Source: Zizania palustris (Eukaryota > Streptophyta > Magnoliopsida > Poales > Poaceae). From it: DNA of 64,000 bases. Shown here one piece after another: positions 41,656-54,753 of the stretch. Under the pieces are notes generated by a model, which did no database searches, was not told where the DNA came from, and saw only the letters and a list, made by a program, of their open reading frames with translations. The stretch spans positions 23,035,034-23,099,033 of the forward strand of contig JAAALK010000082.1 in the NCBI GenBank assembly GCA_019279435.1, in the 5' to 3' direction. Positions within the stretch are counted from its first letter, which is position 1; every line of letters begins with the position of its first letter. The position numbers and the translations under genes were made by a program.

Positions 41656-44125
41656 AAGGCCCTCTCTACGCGATCTGCCCCCTCCCTTCGCTTCGGCTGG
41701 CAGTGTAACATCCCAAGAATTAAAAATAAATAAAATAAGGAAAATTAATTTCCAGGAATTTAAAGGATTTATTTAATTAAAGAAAAGACTAAAAGAAACC
41801 TATTAAAGCCAAACAAGGGGAATACTTCAAATTTTAACTTGGAAAATTTATGGTGGAGTCTAGAGGCCAAGAAATATTTTTAGGAATTTTTACAAAATTT
41901 TATTAACAGTGATTCAACCTTTAAGCAAATAAATGATTTACTGGAATTATTTTAATTGAAAAATACATTTAAATTCCTTTTGGGCCGCCACCCCCCAATC
42001 TACCTCAGCCCGGCCCAGTCCAGCGCCCGTGTCACCGCCATGTGGGGTCCGCCTGTCGGTGCACGCGCCCCCTCTCTCTCTCGCGCGCCTCACCCGCCTT
42101 GGACCCACGCGTCAGCCCCTTTTCCCCCACTGACCGACCGGGCCCGTCTGTCGGTCTCTTACCTTATCCGCTCACCCGCTGATAGGTGATACCTACCTGT
42201 CGAATGCTTCGTCTCCGATGGAAGGGGATCCCCCTTCCATACTGGTGACCCCCTTTCCAATTACCGCCGCCAGCCACCGCGTTACCCTGATTCGACCCCG
42301 GATTTCGGTTCCCCGATCGCCGGCGACCCCATTCCATCCTTACCGACGCGTATTCACGTATATGGGAGCTTAGCCGAGCAAAAAGGGAAACCTCACCGGA
42401 GATCATGGGAAACCCTCGGTTCCATTCCCATTTTACGCCGGCGAGCCCCCTATTTAAACCCTGCTGATCATCGCACTACGCCACGCCGCTATAGCCCAAG
42501 CCAGTGCAAACCAGAGCGCCGCCACTTGTGTTTTTTGGTTTCCCTCTGTTTCCCCTCGGGCAAGCCTTCACCGGAGCCTCGAGCCACCACCGCCCTCGCC
42601 GTCGACACCACCGGGACCACCGTCTCTCACCCGACTCTGGCCTCACCTTCATTGGCCGTGAGGACCACCGAAGACCGCCGCCGTCATCGAACCCAGAAAG
42701 CTTCATCGCCCCTCTTCGTTGCCGGTCACTGCTAGCTCGCCGTCGCCGCCACCACCGGTACCCCCGTGTTCCTCATGGCCCCCTCTTTCCGTTTTAGCCT
42801 TTAGTTAGGCCGATTAGCCCTCGCCGATGCCGGAATTGCTCATCGTCGTGCCGTCGAAGTTGGGAACGAAGGGGGTAATTACCCCTTCCGCGTGTGTCAT
42901 GTCGGACGAAGTCCTGGCCGCACGATCGTGATCGAACGGTGCTGATTAGATCTCTTCGGGATATAATCAGAGCCGTTGATCTGCATTGAAACAGTATCGA
43001 TTAATCTCGGTCGTTGATCGCTATTTAAAACTATAGCTCGATTTCATGCGTCCACGCGTACCAGTTCAGTCCCTTTTAATCCCGACTGTCCGCTGCCACT
43101 TAAGTCCCCCGCATCGCCTCCAGCCTTTGGATCTTGATCGAATGGCTCTGGGCGATCGGGTCCACGCGCACAGTCACGGGTTCACGGTGAACCTGGTTCA
43201 CCGTGAACCAAAGACAGTTTTTCAGTTTAAATAAAATCCAGAAAATGGTTTAAACTTTGAAAATTCATAACTTGCTTAATTTAACTCCACATTTGACCAT
43301 TCAAATTTTGTTAAATCTGTCTTTTTATTCTATACATTTTTATGCAATAAAAATAGTATGTTTATTTTGCATAATATATTCTTATAAGTTAAATAAATAA
43401 AAATCCCTTTAGGAATAAATTCATAACTCAATAAATAAATCAGGAAAACCCCTAAAATTTAACCCTTAATATTTTTCAACGTAACTACAGGATAATAAGG
43501 CTTAATTCCCCTTATTTTAAATCATAAACTTGTATGTTTATATTTTGTGATATTTTGATTGTTTATTGAATGTTGTATTTAATTTTTCCATATCGAGAAG
43601 ACTACGAGACCGTCGAGGATCCGGAGTATTACCCCGAGGTTCCACCGTCGCCATTTGCTGAGCAAGGCAAGTCACAACCCCCATTTTGATCATAATTGAG
43701 CCCATGTTTTAATAAATTATCGCTATAACTCATAGGATAATATAGCATTAGTCTGATCTCAAGCCCTAAATTATATTTTTTAGATCCCCGTCCTTGTGTG
43801 TAAACCCAAGCCATGCTTATTGAGCCTAAACTCCTTGTCACTCTACAATATTATATTAGCTAGTGTCCAATGTACCGACACAACTGCTATAGGATAAAAG
43901 AACGAGTCGTAGATAGATGGATTCTGCTATATGAAATTTCCCCATTATTCTCGTCTCTAGATTCTGTTGGAGTTGGCTATGTTATAAGTATGGTGGGTTC
44001 TGGGTGCAAGCTAGGGCATTGGTTGGTCGCACCCGGGGTACTATAAGAACTGGTCTGCGGGATCTGTTGCAAATCACTTCCGTACTAACCACAAGTCTAA
44101 TGGGTAAGTCCTAACTGAAAGTATG

Positions 44126-44621
44126 TGTTGGGGGAAAATATCTCATCTTCGGGGTTATTGCCAAAGCAGCATGAAGACAGCCAACCAGTTCGAAGATAGT
44201 CCGAAGGTCATCTTCGAAGGTGGCTTGGAACCTGGTTAGAAGTTCGAAGGCAGGCTTTAATTCGAAGTATGTCTTCGAACCAAAGCCCTTCAAGATCTTT
44301 TCTGCCAGCTAAGATGGAAGACTTATCTTCTATCCTATTAGATTAGTCTTTTACCATTTTAGCCCTATTAAGGAAACCGAATAGTTTCCTTAATGTCGGT
44401 TGTAATAGAGGGATAAATAGGTCTTTTCCTTAATGTTTAGGCCTATAAATACCCCCCATTTCACCCTGTAATAGGGACCGATTACAAGTGAATCAATACA
44501 CACTTTCGAACTATTCTAAGCTATTATCCTTTCGGAGGCTTAGAACAGTTTGCTTCGCAAACACTTCGTTTGTTAGTTTCTTTTCTACAGAAACCTGTTA
44601 GCGTAATCTTTTACGCCAACA
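44126..44621 (+). mobile_element. Solo LTR G (J-family) nested in F
   Basis: 496 bp, TGTTGGGGGAAAATATC to TTTTACGCCAACA, with a perfect target duplication GTATG (44121-44125 and 44622-44626) that restores the F sequence. TATA box TATAAATA at 44444-44451. It resembles, in opposite orientation, the LTR at 61533-61990 (element J), so G is a solo LTR of the J family. Confidence 0.9.
44444..44451 (+). promoter_or_regulatory. TATA box of solo LTR G
   Basis: TATAAATA within GGCCTATAAATACCCC; a TGTAATAGGG motif follows, as in the B-family LTRs. Confidence 0.6.
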
Positions 44622-45456
44622 GTATGGATCGTACCAACTTGGAGCACCATAGTGGAGGGGGCAAGGGGCAACCTACGGGTGACTTGTACCGACGAGGCTC
44701 AAGGGGGGTATGGTGTTGGCTCGATGCGTCGGGGCACCATATGAAACCCATAAGAGGGTGATTATCGAATTGGTGCGTTCCATACAGAAGGTTTTGGCAT
44801 GAGTTCCCGTGGTATGGGTCATCTCGTTACACTTTGGTGTAAGGGATGACTACGTGCCTTGTGGGTACAGTGGTACACCTCTAATCAGAGTTTAAATCTT
44901 TTCGAAAAGATGAGCCCACGGTCAAGGGCGGGTTGTGTGACTTCTCGCATTTGGTTTACTATTTCTTGAGTGTTTGTGTTATTCATTGCATGTAAGGACT
45001 GTTGAGCGAGGGTGGGCTGACTGTACCCCTCGAGTTAGAAGATGATGCATACACATGTTTACATTTCCGTATTAATAACTTGATCACATTAACTACATTA
45101 CAAATATGCTTTTCCGCAAAGTTAGCTACTACCTTCCTTGTTATTACTCTACATTATATTTGAATTTGGTGGCTTGCTGAGTACAATTGTACTCACTCCC
45201 ATTGACTTACACCACCAGAGCCCATCTACTATGAGGAGGATGAAGGTCTGGAGTAGCGACCCAGTCAAGGCGAGACTGGAAGGAGGCGTTCATCTAGGAC
45301 CCTTATTTTATTAGTTTCTCTTTACCTTAACACTTTTGTACTAATATGGTCTACGAACCATGAATGATTGCCGTATTGTACGCGGTCGTGTGATGAATGT
45401 CTTGTTTTTATTGATTTTCTATGGAATATCAATAAAGGTCCGGATTTATTAAATAT

Positions 45457-45958
45457 AGGCGTTATAGGAAGCTTGCGTCGTGAAGGGCGACGAAGACATC
45501 TCTGCGCGCCCCTCGTAGCCTTTGGCCCTCATGGATCATTTGAAGATGGCAATCCTCGCCACAGCGTTCGGGGACAAGTGAGGAAGCTCGAAGTTGTACG
45601 CCTTTAGCACCTCGCTCAGCATCTCCACTACCGGCAGCCCGAGGCCCACCTCGAGGAAGGCTTCGAAAACTACAACCTCGTCAGGCCAAGGCCTCGGGAT
45701 GGTCTCTGACTTCTCGGGCACCCGAAGCTGGATGCCCTCAGAAATCTTCCATTCGCAGACCCTCTGAATGGACTCCTCCGTGGAAGCAGAAGCCTTCAAC
45801 TCCAGTGTCTGCTCGAATTTGTCCAACGGCGACCGAAGGTTCCTCGGCCCCAAGCGCCTTGCTTCAGGCTTCGCCGCCGCCACCACCGCTTGGGCCTAGA
45901 CGGAGCTTGAGCTTGCGCCCCTGTCCAAGCCCTTCTTCATCGCAACCTTCTTCAGCAT
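45457..45958 (-). pseudogene. Antisense accessory gene of B3, first exon
   Basis: ATG at 45958 (MLKKVAMKKG...), aligned with the B1 start at 21219. A CAG-to-TAG stop occurs at 45896-45898 (B1 has Gln). The frame then resumes to 45536 with the Transposase_28-like signature VVFEAFLEVGLGLPVVEMLS and NFELPHLSPNAVARIAIFK. The next part is cut by solo LTR F; a 43 bp piece of the gene remains between A and F (41661-41703). Without the stop the protein would share the B1 domain order. Confidence 0.7.
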
Positions 45959-46105
45959 CTCGTGGGGCTTCGGCATGAAGGGTGCTAAGAAGCTACGATG
46001 CAGGCTGTGCGTGAGGCTGAAGGTGGAGAGAAGAGAGCGAAGGATGCTAGGGACTAAAGCAGAAGGCAACTGAGAGCGTGGGCAGAGCCGTGGTATGGTG
46101 AACCC

Positions 46106-46114
46106 CTTTTATAG
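46106..46114 (-). promoter_or_regulatory. TATA box of the B3 antisense gene
   Basis: CCTATAAAAGGGG on the minus strand, about 150 bp upstream of the ATG at 45958, matching B1 and J in position. Confidence 0.6.
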
Positions 46115-46413
46115 GCGGTAAAAACGTCCACGCGCCCCACACCAAAGCCTTTTTTCACCAATTACCCTGGCCTCCACAGTCTATGATAGGTGGGCCAGGG
46201 TGAATTTGAAGCGAACCGTCGCGCCCCCCACGCTGCAATGGCTAGTTTTCTGACCGTTGCAGGGTCGTTTGGGCTTCCGAGGGTGTCTTGTCAATCCAAA
46301 CAGGCATTTATTGCCTGTGCAGTTCGAAGCCACCCTTCGCTCTAGGTTTCGAAGGCCTGCCTTCTCTGAAGCTTCATTTACTCCAAAACAGGGGCTACTG
46401 TGCGAGGGGCTAC

Positions 46414-46602
46414 TGTTGGGGGAATTAGTTTTCCCTTAAAACAGGGGCCAAATGACGTCAATCTCTAGAGGCCTTAGGACCGAAGCCTGTCTCCACCGAA
46501 GTCTGAAAGCGAAGTCCGGCCTCCTCTGACGAAGTCAATTCCAAGAAAATCCAGAGCTTCCCCCTCCGGAGCCCTCCAGAGCCAAGCCTCCGGGACCCCT
46601 CC
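46414..46602 (+). repeat. 3' LTR of B3, first part
   Basis: Starts TGTTGGGGGAATTAG after GAGGGGCTAC; cut at 46602 by element C. It continues at 59048. Confidence 0.9.
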
Positions 46603-49600
46603 TGTGGCGCCCCGATTTACCAAAATCGGAACATTATTGAATTTCACAAGAAAAACAATAATACAAGAGGTTCATCATGCGACAATCGTACGTACGACAA
46701 TATTCATGGTACGCAGACCATATTTATTACATCAGAGTTTAATAAACACAATAATAAAAATAATTGAAATGCATGACGAACGCCTTCTTCCAGATCTTTT
46801 CACTTGACTGGGTCGCTACTCCAGACCGTCTTTGTAGTAGGCATCCTCTGAGGTGTTCAATGGGTATGAGTACAAAAAGTACTCAACAAGCCACCACAAA
46901 TGCAATAGTAATGCGAGGTAATAACAACGGAAGGGTAATGGCTAAAAGTGCGGAAAAGTACATTTTTAGTAATTGCGTTTAGTGTAGTCAATTTTATCAT
47001 GCGGAATAATAAACATAAACATCATAATATCATCTAACTCGAGGAGTACGTTTTACCTCCTCGCACAACAGTCCTTACATGTCCAACCATCATGCACATA
47101 CATATCGAAAGTGATCTAACTGTGGGATGTCATGCAACCCGCCCTTGACCGTGGGCTCGGCTTTTCGAAAAGATTTAAGACTCTGATCAGAGATGTACTA
47201 CTGTACCCACAAGGCACGCACTCATCCCGAACACCAAAGTGTAGCGAGATGACCCATACCATGGGAACTCATGCCAAAACCTCAGCATGAGATGCTCCAA
47301 GCGATAACCACCCGCTCTAGGTTTCGCCGGCGCGCCGGGCCGCATCCCGGCTAACGTCGCACCCCCTTGTGCGCCACGTCGGTACAAGCCACCCGCAGGT
47401 GCTGCTTGACCCATCTCCAAATGGTGGCCTCGGTTTGGAAGCCTCCATACCTTAGTTAGGACTTACCCACTAGACTTGTGGTTAGTACAGAAGTGTATTG
47501 CAACGGATCCCGCAGACCAGTCCTTATAGTGCCCCGGGTGCTACCGACCAATGCCCTAGCTTGCACCCGGAACCCACCATGCATTCACTCATAACCACAA
47601 CTCATCACCGACAGAATTCCAAGGATCAGAAGTAACGGGGATCATAAAGTAGAACCATTTTGCTACGACTCATTTTTATCCTATAGCGATCGTGTCAATA
47701 CATTGGACACTAGCTAATAATACTAATCATATGGCGACAAGGAGGTTAGGCGAGATAGCATGGCTTGGGTTGCACATCAAGGTCGGGCGATCCTAAATAA
47801 ATATATTGTAAGGGTTTTCATTGGACTAATGTATGTATAACCTATGTGTTTTAGCGATAGTTTAATAAAACATGGGTTCAATATGCTCAAAAATGTTGTT
47901 TGGTGACTTGCCTTGTTCAGCGAAAGGCGAGGGAGGGACTTCCGAGAAGTATTCCGGCTCCTCGGCGGCGTCGTAGTCTTTCCAATATAAATAAAGTAGA
48001 ATAAAATAAATACAACATCCGATTAAACAATATAAAATCGCACAACAAGAACATAGGTTTTGATTGGTCCAAATTAAAGGAAACCAAGTTGTTTATTTTC
48101 TGAAACTTATTTTATAAATGATTTTAAAATTAACTAAAAGGGATTATTGTCCTTTTTATAAGGGGTTTTGAATTGTGAAAAATCTCATTTTATGTTTTCT
48201 TTTTAATTTGAAATAAATGGTTCAGAGAAAACTTAGTGGTTTCACTATATTAATAGGAAATGAATAAATATGAACTTTATTGAAAACTAAATAATTGAAT
48301 TTACATTTTTACCCTAAGGGCATTTGAATACCTATTTAAATAATCATGAAAAATCCAAAGTAAACATATTGTTTTTATTGGATGAACATGAAGAGAATAA
48401 TATTACAAATTTTCTGAAATTGGAATGGTAATTTTTGAAGTTAAAATGCGCCAGATATGAATTTTACAAGTTTAAAACAGTTTCTGGAATTTATTTTTAA
48501 ATTTAAATCGCCTCGGGTCCACGGTGAGCTAGGCCCATGGTGAACCCGCGCACTGTGCGCGTGCGCCGGATCGATCTGGACCATTGGATCCAGATCCAAT
48601 GCGCGAGGGCGAGGCGGGGGAGTTAAAGTGACGTGGACGGCTGAGATTAAAACATCGAACCGATACGCATCGTGCGGCCCAGATGCGATGCGGGATTTTA
48701 AATCTAGCGAACGGCTCAGTTTAGAACGTACCCCTTCGCTACGATCCGATGAACCAGATTAGACCGAACGTGCGATATAACCTGAGTCGTCCGATCGCGA
48801 TCGCACGATCGGGATCAGATCCGACATGGCACGGGTACTCGACCCGTGCCGGTCGTCTTCTCCGGCAACGGCGAGCGGGCCAGAGGCCATGGCGAGCGAT
48901 GGCGGTCGTACCTAAGGCCTAAAACGGAAATAGGGCACTACGGGGATCATGAGGGTACCCTTGTGGTGACGAACGGTCGACGGAGCGTGGCCGGCGACGA
49001 GCGGAGGCGGCGAAGATGTTCGGGTCCTCGTCGGCGGTGGCGATCCGGCGGGGTTCGTCGATGATGGAGTGGTGGCCGAGGTCGGGATGGCCTTGGCGAT
49101 CACGGAGGTGTGGTCGGCGTGGACAGAGAGGGGCTCCGGTGACGGCGAGTGGTGGCTGGAGTGTGGGCGATGGTGGTGCACTAAAATCCAAAATGAGGGC
49201 GTTCTGTTGGTTCCCGCAACGATTAAGCATGGGGGATCACACGTGGTTGGCCAGGGGGCTTAAATAGGAGCACCAACGAGGGATAACGGGCTACGTATAC
49301 AAGGAAAGCCGAGAGGGGGGTTTTCAATGGCGCCGGCGAGGTCTGCCATGCACGCGAGCGCTGATCCCGTGGCTTAATTGCGTGGGTTAACGGGGGGAAA
49401 TGGCCGGCGCGGCGCGGGGGCGATTAATGGCGTTAATTTAATGGGGGAGGGGCCGACGAGGCGAATCCGAGGGCGAGGTCATCGGCCGGCGCGATTTGGG
49501 GGTGGTGGCGTGAGGTGGACGATGGTACTGACAGGCGGGGGCCACTGGCCAGCGGGTGTGAGCGCACGAGCGAGGCGGCTAACGGGTGGGGTCGAGCTCG

Positions 49601-50039
49601 GGCGCGAGAGGGGGCGGTCGGCGCCGACAGGTGGGGCCAGGGTGTCGGACGCGCGCGAGGGGAGAGAGGCTCACTGACGGGTGGGGTCGGGCTGTCAGTC
49701 CGAGGCGGGCGAGGGTAACGGGCTAGGCCGGCCGGGAGAGAGAGAAAGGGAGTGGGGCCCATTACTGTTTAAAATGTTTTTTGATTAAAAATAATTGCAG
49801 AAATTGGTTTAAAATAATAGGGCTACTTCCAAGGCTGATAAAAATTTGTAAAAATTCTCAAAAACATATCTTGGCCTTAGGATCATACATAAAAATTTTT
49901 AGCTCCTGGTTAGGCCATTTCATCTAGGTTGTAGTTCAAAATGGTGAAGGAGGGCATTAAAGGTATTTCCAAAATAATAAAATTCCAGGAATTTGGATTA
50001 ATTAATATTTTTATTCCTTTGAAAATTTGGGGTGTTACA
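46603..50039 (-). repeat. 3' LTR of C
   Basis: 3437 bp. On the plus strand it reads TGTGGCGCCCCG to GGTGTTACA. Adjacent is the complement of the polypurine tract (ACCTATCCCCCTTAC, 50041-50055). ORFs near 48846-49762 are incidental GC-rich frames. Confidence 0.93.
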
Positions 50040-50083
50040 AACCTATCCCCCTTACAAAGAATCTCGTCCTCGAGATTGGATCG

Positions 50084-53000
50084 CTACTCGAACAGTTCAG
50101 GGTATTGGGCTTTCAGTTCATCTTCCTTTTCCCATGTGGCTTCTTCGACGGGGTGGTTGTCCCATTGAACCTTGCAGAAGCGAACTACACGGCTCCTGGT
50201 TACCCTTTCCTTGGTTTCCAAGATCTTGATGGGTTTCTCGATGTAGGTCAAATCTTCTTGGATGTTGAGTTGTTGAAGATCGGCTTGCTCGGTGGGCACG
50301 CAAAGACACTTCTTCAACTGAGAGACATGGAACACATCGTGAACTCCTGCCAATGATGGAGGTAGCTCAAGCTGATATGCCACTTCTCCTTGCCGTCGGA
50401 GGATCTGAAAGGGTCCGACGTAGCGGGGTGCTAGCTTGCCTTTCATGTTGAACCTTTGAGTGCCACGGAGGGGAGTGACTCGGAGATAGACATAATCACC
50501 CTCCTCAAAGGTTAGGTTTCTTCAACGGTTATCGGCGTAGCTCTTTTGTCGGGACTGGGCTATTTTCAATCTGTCCCTGATGATCTTGACCTTCTCTTCA
50601 GCTTCTCTCAATATGTCTGTCCCAAACAGTTGCGACTCTCCGGTCTGATCCCAGAGCAACGGTGTTCAGCACTTACGCCCATAAAGTGCTTCGAATGGGG
50701 ACATTTGTAGGCTGGCTTGATAGCTATTGTTGTAGGAGAACTCCGCATAGGGCAAGTTCTTGTCCCACATTCCGCCAAAGTCTAGATCGCAAGATCTAAG
50801 CATATCCTCCAGTATTTGGTTGACCCTTTCGGTTTGACCGTCGGTCTGTGGATGATAGGCGGTGCTAAAGTTCAGCCGGGTGCCGAGTTCCTCTCGAAGG
50901 TTCTTCCAAAACTTGGAGGTAAACTGAATCCCACGGTCAGATACGATCTTCTTAGGAACTCCGTGGAGGCACACGATCCGGGTCATATACAACTCGGCCA
51001 ACTTGGCGACAGTGTAAGTTGTCTTGACGGGGACGAAGTGAGCCACCTTGGTGAGTCGATCGACGATCACCCAGATAGAATCATGGCCAGCTTGGGTCCT
51101 GGGCAGTCCCGTGATGAAGTCCATTCCTATCTCTTCCCACTTCCATTCGAGGACCTTGAGAGGTTGCAAAAGTCCAGTAGGTCTTTGATGCTCTGCTTTA
51201 ACTCGCCGGCATGTGTCGCACTCGGCCACATACTCAGTTATTTCTCTCTTCATGCTGACCCACCAATATTTTTCCTTTAGGTCTTGATACATCTTTGTAC
51301 TCCCGGGATGTATGGAGTATAGGGTATCGTGGGCTTCTTGAAGGATGAGGGTCTTCAACTCAGGTTTGTCGGGTACGCATATCCGGTTTCCGAACCATAT
51401 GGTACCATGCTCGTCCTCGGAAAATCCGGGGGCTTTACCCTTCCTCATGTTCTGCTGGATCTCCAAGATGTCCGGGTCTTCCTTCTGCTTTTCTCGGATC
51501 TGGTCTATCAAGATAGGCCTAGACTCCAAGACAGCGAGGTACACTCGGGTGGTGATCCCTAAATTCAGCCTTTCCATCTCCTTGTATAATAAAGGTGCCT
51601 GGTCCTGAATCATGATGGCATTGCAGTACCCTTTTCGTCTAAGGGCGTCTGCCACCACATTTGCCTTGCCTGGATGATAATGAATGCCCAAGTCATAATC
51701 CTTGATCAGTTCCAACCATCTCCTTTGCCTGAGGTTCAGGTCCGGTTGGGTGAATATGTACTTGAGGCTCTTGTGGTCGGTGAAGACCTCACACCGATTC
51801 CCCACAAGGTAATGTCTCCATATCTTCAAGGCATGAACCACGGCTGCCAATTCTAGGTCATGGGTTGGGTAGTTCAGCTCATGCGGTCTCAGCTGTCGAG
51901 AGGCGTAGGATATCAGCTTCCTCTCTTGCATCAAGACACATCCCAAACCTTGGCGAGAAGCATCGCAATAGACGTGGAAGTCTTTCTAGATGTCTGGCAG
52001 GATCAGGATTGGGGCTGACACGAGCTTCTTCTTGAGGGTTTGGAAGCTTTCTTCACAATCTAGGGCCCATTCAAACTTCACTTCTTTCTGTAGCAGTTTG
52101 GTCATAGGCTTGGCGATCTTCGAAAAATTCTCGATGAACCGGCGATAGTATCCGTCCAATCCGAGAAAACTCCAGATCTCGGTCACAGTCGTGGGCTGCA
52201 ACTAGTTGGTTACCGCTTCCACGGTGGTTGGGTCCACTGCTATTCCTCCGGCAGATATGACATGACCGAGGAACTTCACCTCAGACGACCAAAATTCGCA
52301 CTTGCTGTATTTGGCGTACAATTGCTGTTCCCTTAGCTTTCCGAGGGTCAGACGGGGGTGAGTCTCGTTCTCTTTCTTGGTCTTTGAGTAGACGAGGATA
52401 TCTTCGATGAATACCATGATGAACTTATCCAAGAAATCCATGAAAACATTGTTCATCATGTTCATGAAAAAGGCCGGGCCATTCGTGAGTCCGAATGACA
52501 TCACTGTATACTTGTAGAGTCCATAGCGGGAGGTGAAGGCAGTCTTGGGTATGTCCTCTTCTCTAATCCTCAACTGGTGATAACCTGACCTGAGGTCAAT
52601 CTTGGAAAACACCGAGGATCCCTTTAGTTGATTGAACAGGTCGTCGATCCGAGGCAACGGGTACTTGTTCTTGATGGTTACGTCGTTCAAGGCTCTATAG
52701 TCCGCGCACATCCTTTTAGTCTTGTCCTTTTTCATGGCAAAGATGACCGGTGCACCCTAGGGGGAGGTACTCGGTCGGATGTAGCCTTTCTGCTCCAAGT
52801 CTTCGATGTTGCTCTTGACTTCGGCTAATTCATTGGCGGCCATCCGGTATGGGCGCTTGGAGATTGGAGTGGTCCCGGGGACAAGTTCGATTCTGAATTC
52901 GATGTCCCGCTTGGGAGGCATTCCAGGTAGGTCCTCTGGGAAGACGTCCATGAACTCCTTGACTATGGGCACATCCTCAAGGGCTAGCGAATGGAGGGAC

Positions 53001-54551
53001 GCTTCGAGCGGTTTGCGACTAGTCATCCGAAAGGTGACGGCTTCGCCTTCAGGGTTGGTCATTGTGACGGAATTGTTGGCACAGTCGATCACTCCCTTGT
53101 GCTTCATCAACCAGTCCATCCCTAGGATGAGGTCGAGTCCGGTGCACTTTATGAGGACTGGCTCGACCTAGAACAATACTTCTTGGATCTCTATCTTAAC
53201 CTTAGGGTTGTATAAGTGGGCTAAGGTTTTATTGCCTGGAGTGGCAATAATCATGGGGACGGATCGAGGGAGCATGTCCAAGTTGTGGGTTTTCACAAAG
53301 TCTTCCGAGATGAAAGAATGTGTTGCTCCAGAGTCAAATAAAATCATAGTTGTACGGAATTTGCGGTAAACGTACCGAGTACGACTTCGGGAGCCTCCAG
53401 AGCTTCCTCCACGTTGATGTGATTAACGTGGGCCTGAACCGCCTGGTTGGGTGTCGTGCCTTGGGACTGCTTTGGGTGAGGACACTGGTGTGAATAGTGC
53501 CCTTCCTTCTGGTAGTTGAAGCAGACGATCGGCCTCCCTTGTCGATCCTTCAAGATCGGGGCCTTGGCGGTGGGCGGCGGCTGAGCGGCCAGAGCTAGTG
53601 GAGCGGGGCGGGGATGCCCGGCGTTGGATCCACCGACGGCGTGAGGTGGCCTGTAGGCGGGCCGTGGATGGTAGGCGGGCGCTGGTGGCGAAGGAACGAA
53701 GCGGGGCCTTTGGGAATTCGCCTGCTGATGTTTGAAGGCGATCATCTTCCTCTTTTTGAGGTCCAACTTGTTTTGCTCAGTCTCTTCGATGAGCGCTTTG
53801 TTTACTAGCCATTGGAAGTCGGTGTAGTCGGTGGCGACGAGCTGGATGGACAGCTCATCCTTAAGTCCCCGGAGGAACTTAGCCTGGCTGAGGGCGTCAG
53901 TCTGCACCTCTTTTGGCGCGTAGCGAGCCAGATGGTTGAACTCATGGAGGTACTCCATGACAGTCCGGCTGCCCTGCTGCAGGTCGTGGAACTCCTGCTG
54001 CTTCACCGCGATGACTCCGGAGGGGACGTGGGCGACGCGAAAGGCGATGGTGAACTACGCTCATGTCACCATGTAGTCCTCTGGTTGGTACTCACGGTAG
54101 TTGTCCCACCATTCTGCGGCGGGACCCTGGAGCTAGTGTGTGGCGAAGGCCACTTGCTCCCGGTCGGTGAAGGGGAGGAGGTCTAGCTTCTTCCCAATGG
54201 TGCGGAGCCAATCTCCGGCCTCCATGGGGTTGGTGGTGCTAGAGAAGATGGGCGGGCGCACTCGCAGGAACTCTGAGAGTTGGGGAGCGGGTGCGGGTGC
54301 GGGTGCGCGAGGGGCAGGCTCCTCATTTTGCAGACGGTCCAACTGAGCTTGTTGGTGCTGCATTTGAGTGAGGAGGGCGGTGATTAGTTGGTTCTGGTTC
54401 GCCATCATTTCCGCCAAGGTGTGATGGTTGGCGGATGGCGACCCAGACTGTCGTGGGCCCGTTGCACCCCAGTTGGGTACAACACCCTCGGGCACGTCAC
54501 GGCTTCCTCCTTCTCCGTTGTTGGAGCCAGTGTTCTAATGGTCGGCCATCT
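50084..54551 (-). pseudogene. Gag-pol of C (broken)
   Basis: On the minus strand the same domain order as A is recognisable. Gag (54495-54133, 54006-53344) with a knuckle that also has Tyr for the second Cys. Protease region interrupted. RT 52735-52202 (contains FIEDIL, where A has FIDDIL). RNase H and integrase 51946-50666, with the catalytic region well preserved. GPY/F and chromodomain 50446-50084. Stops include one at the fourth codon after the start (54537-54539, CAG to TAG) and at 52203-52205 (TGG to TAG). The RT active-site Asp to Glu change adds to its loss of function. Confidence 0.9.
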
Positions 54552-54753
54552 TCTGAATATACGATGTTATAAGGCAAAAAGATGATGAAACAACAATACA
54601 ATCAAAAATAGCTCATAAGGCTCATGCATATATGTAAACCAAGTGGTAAAAAGGTGTACATTACAATCAAGCTCTTATTCTACCTACAACACAAGTTGTT
54701 GTAGATAGCACCACATACGAAAATTATTTTATTAAAACAGTGGTAACTAGCGC

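Larger units (their letters stand above)
41704..45456 (+). mobile_element. Solo LTR F, Tekay-type (contains solo LTR G)
   Basis: TGTAACATCCC start and a GGCGTTATA end (mutated from CTACA) flanked by GGCAG (41699-41703) and GGAAG (45457-45461). Internal PBS, gag-pol and second LTR are absent, so it is a solo LTR left by LTR-LTR recombination. Without G it is about 3.25 kb. It shares with the A LTR the hairpin segment, the TATTTAAACCC motif (about 42450) and the 'ctggagtagcgacccagtc' segment near 45249, but otherwise is far diverged. ORFs at 41956-43234 are incidental. Confidence 0.88.

Noticed and set aside
41496..41711. 71-codon minus-strand ORF beginning LHCQPKRREGADRVERAF and running into A's LTR
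   Set aside because: The first part is the 43 bp piece of the B3 antisense gene left between A and F; the rest is LTR sequence read through, so it is a chance fusion, not a gene.
46764..46982. 72-codon ORF in the C 3' LTR, recurring at 55837-56055
   Set aside because: The duplication is due to the paired LTRs; it falls in U5-type sequence and has no counterpart in the plus-strand A LTR in a comparable frame.
50816..53171. Plus-strand ORFs across the C pol region (up to 154 codons)
   Set aside because: Antisense shadows of the minus-strand gag-pol; no domains of their own.
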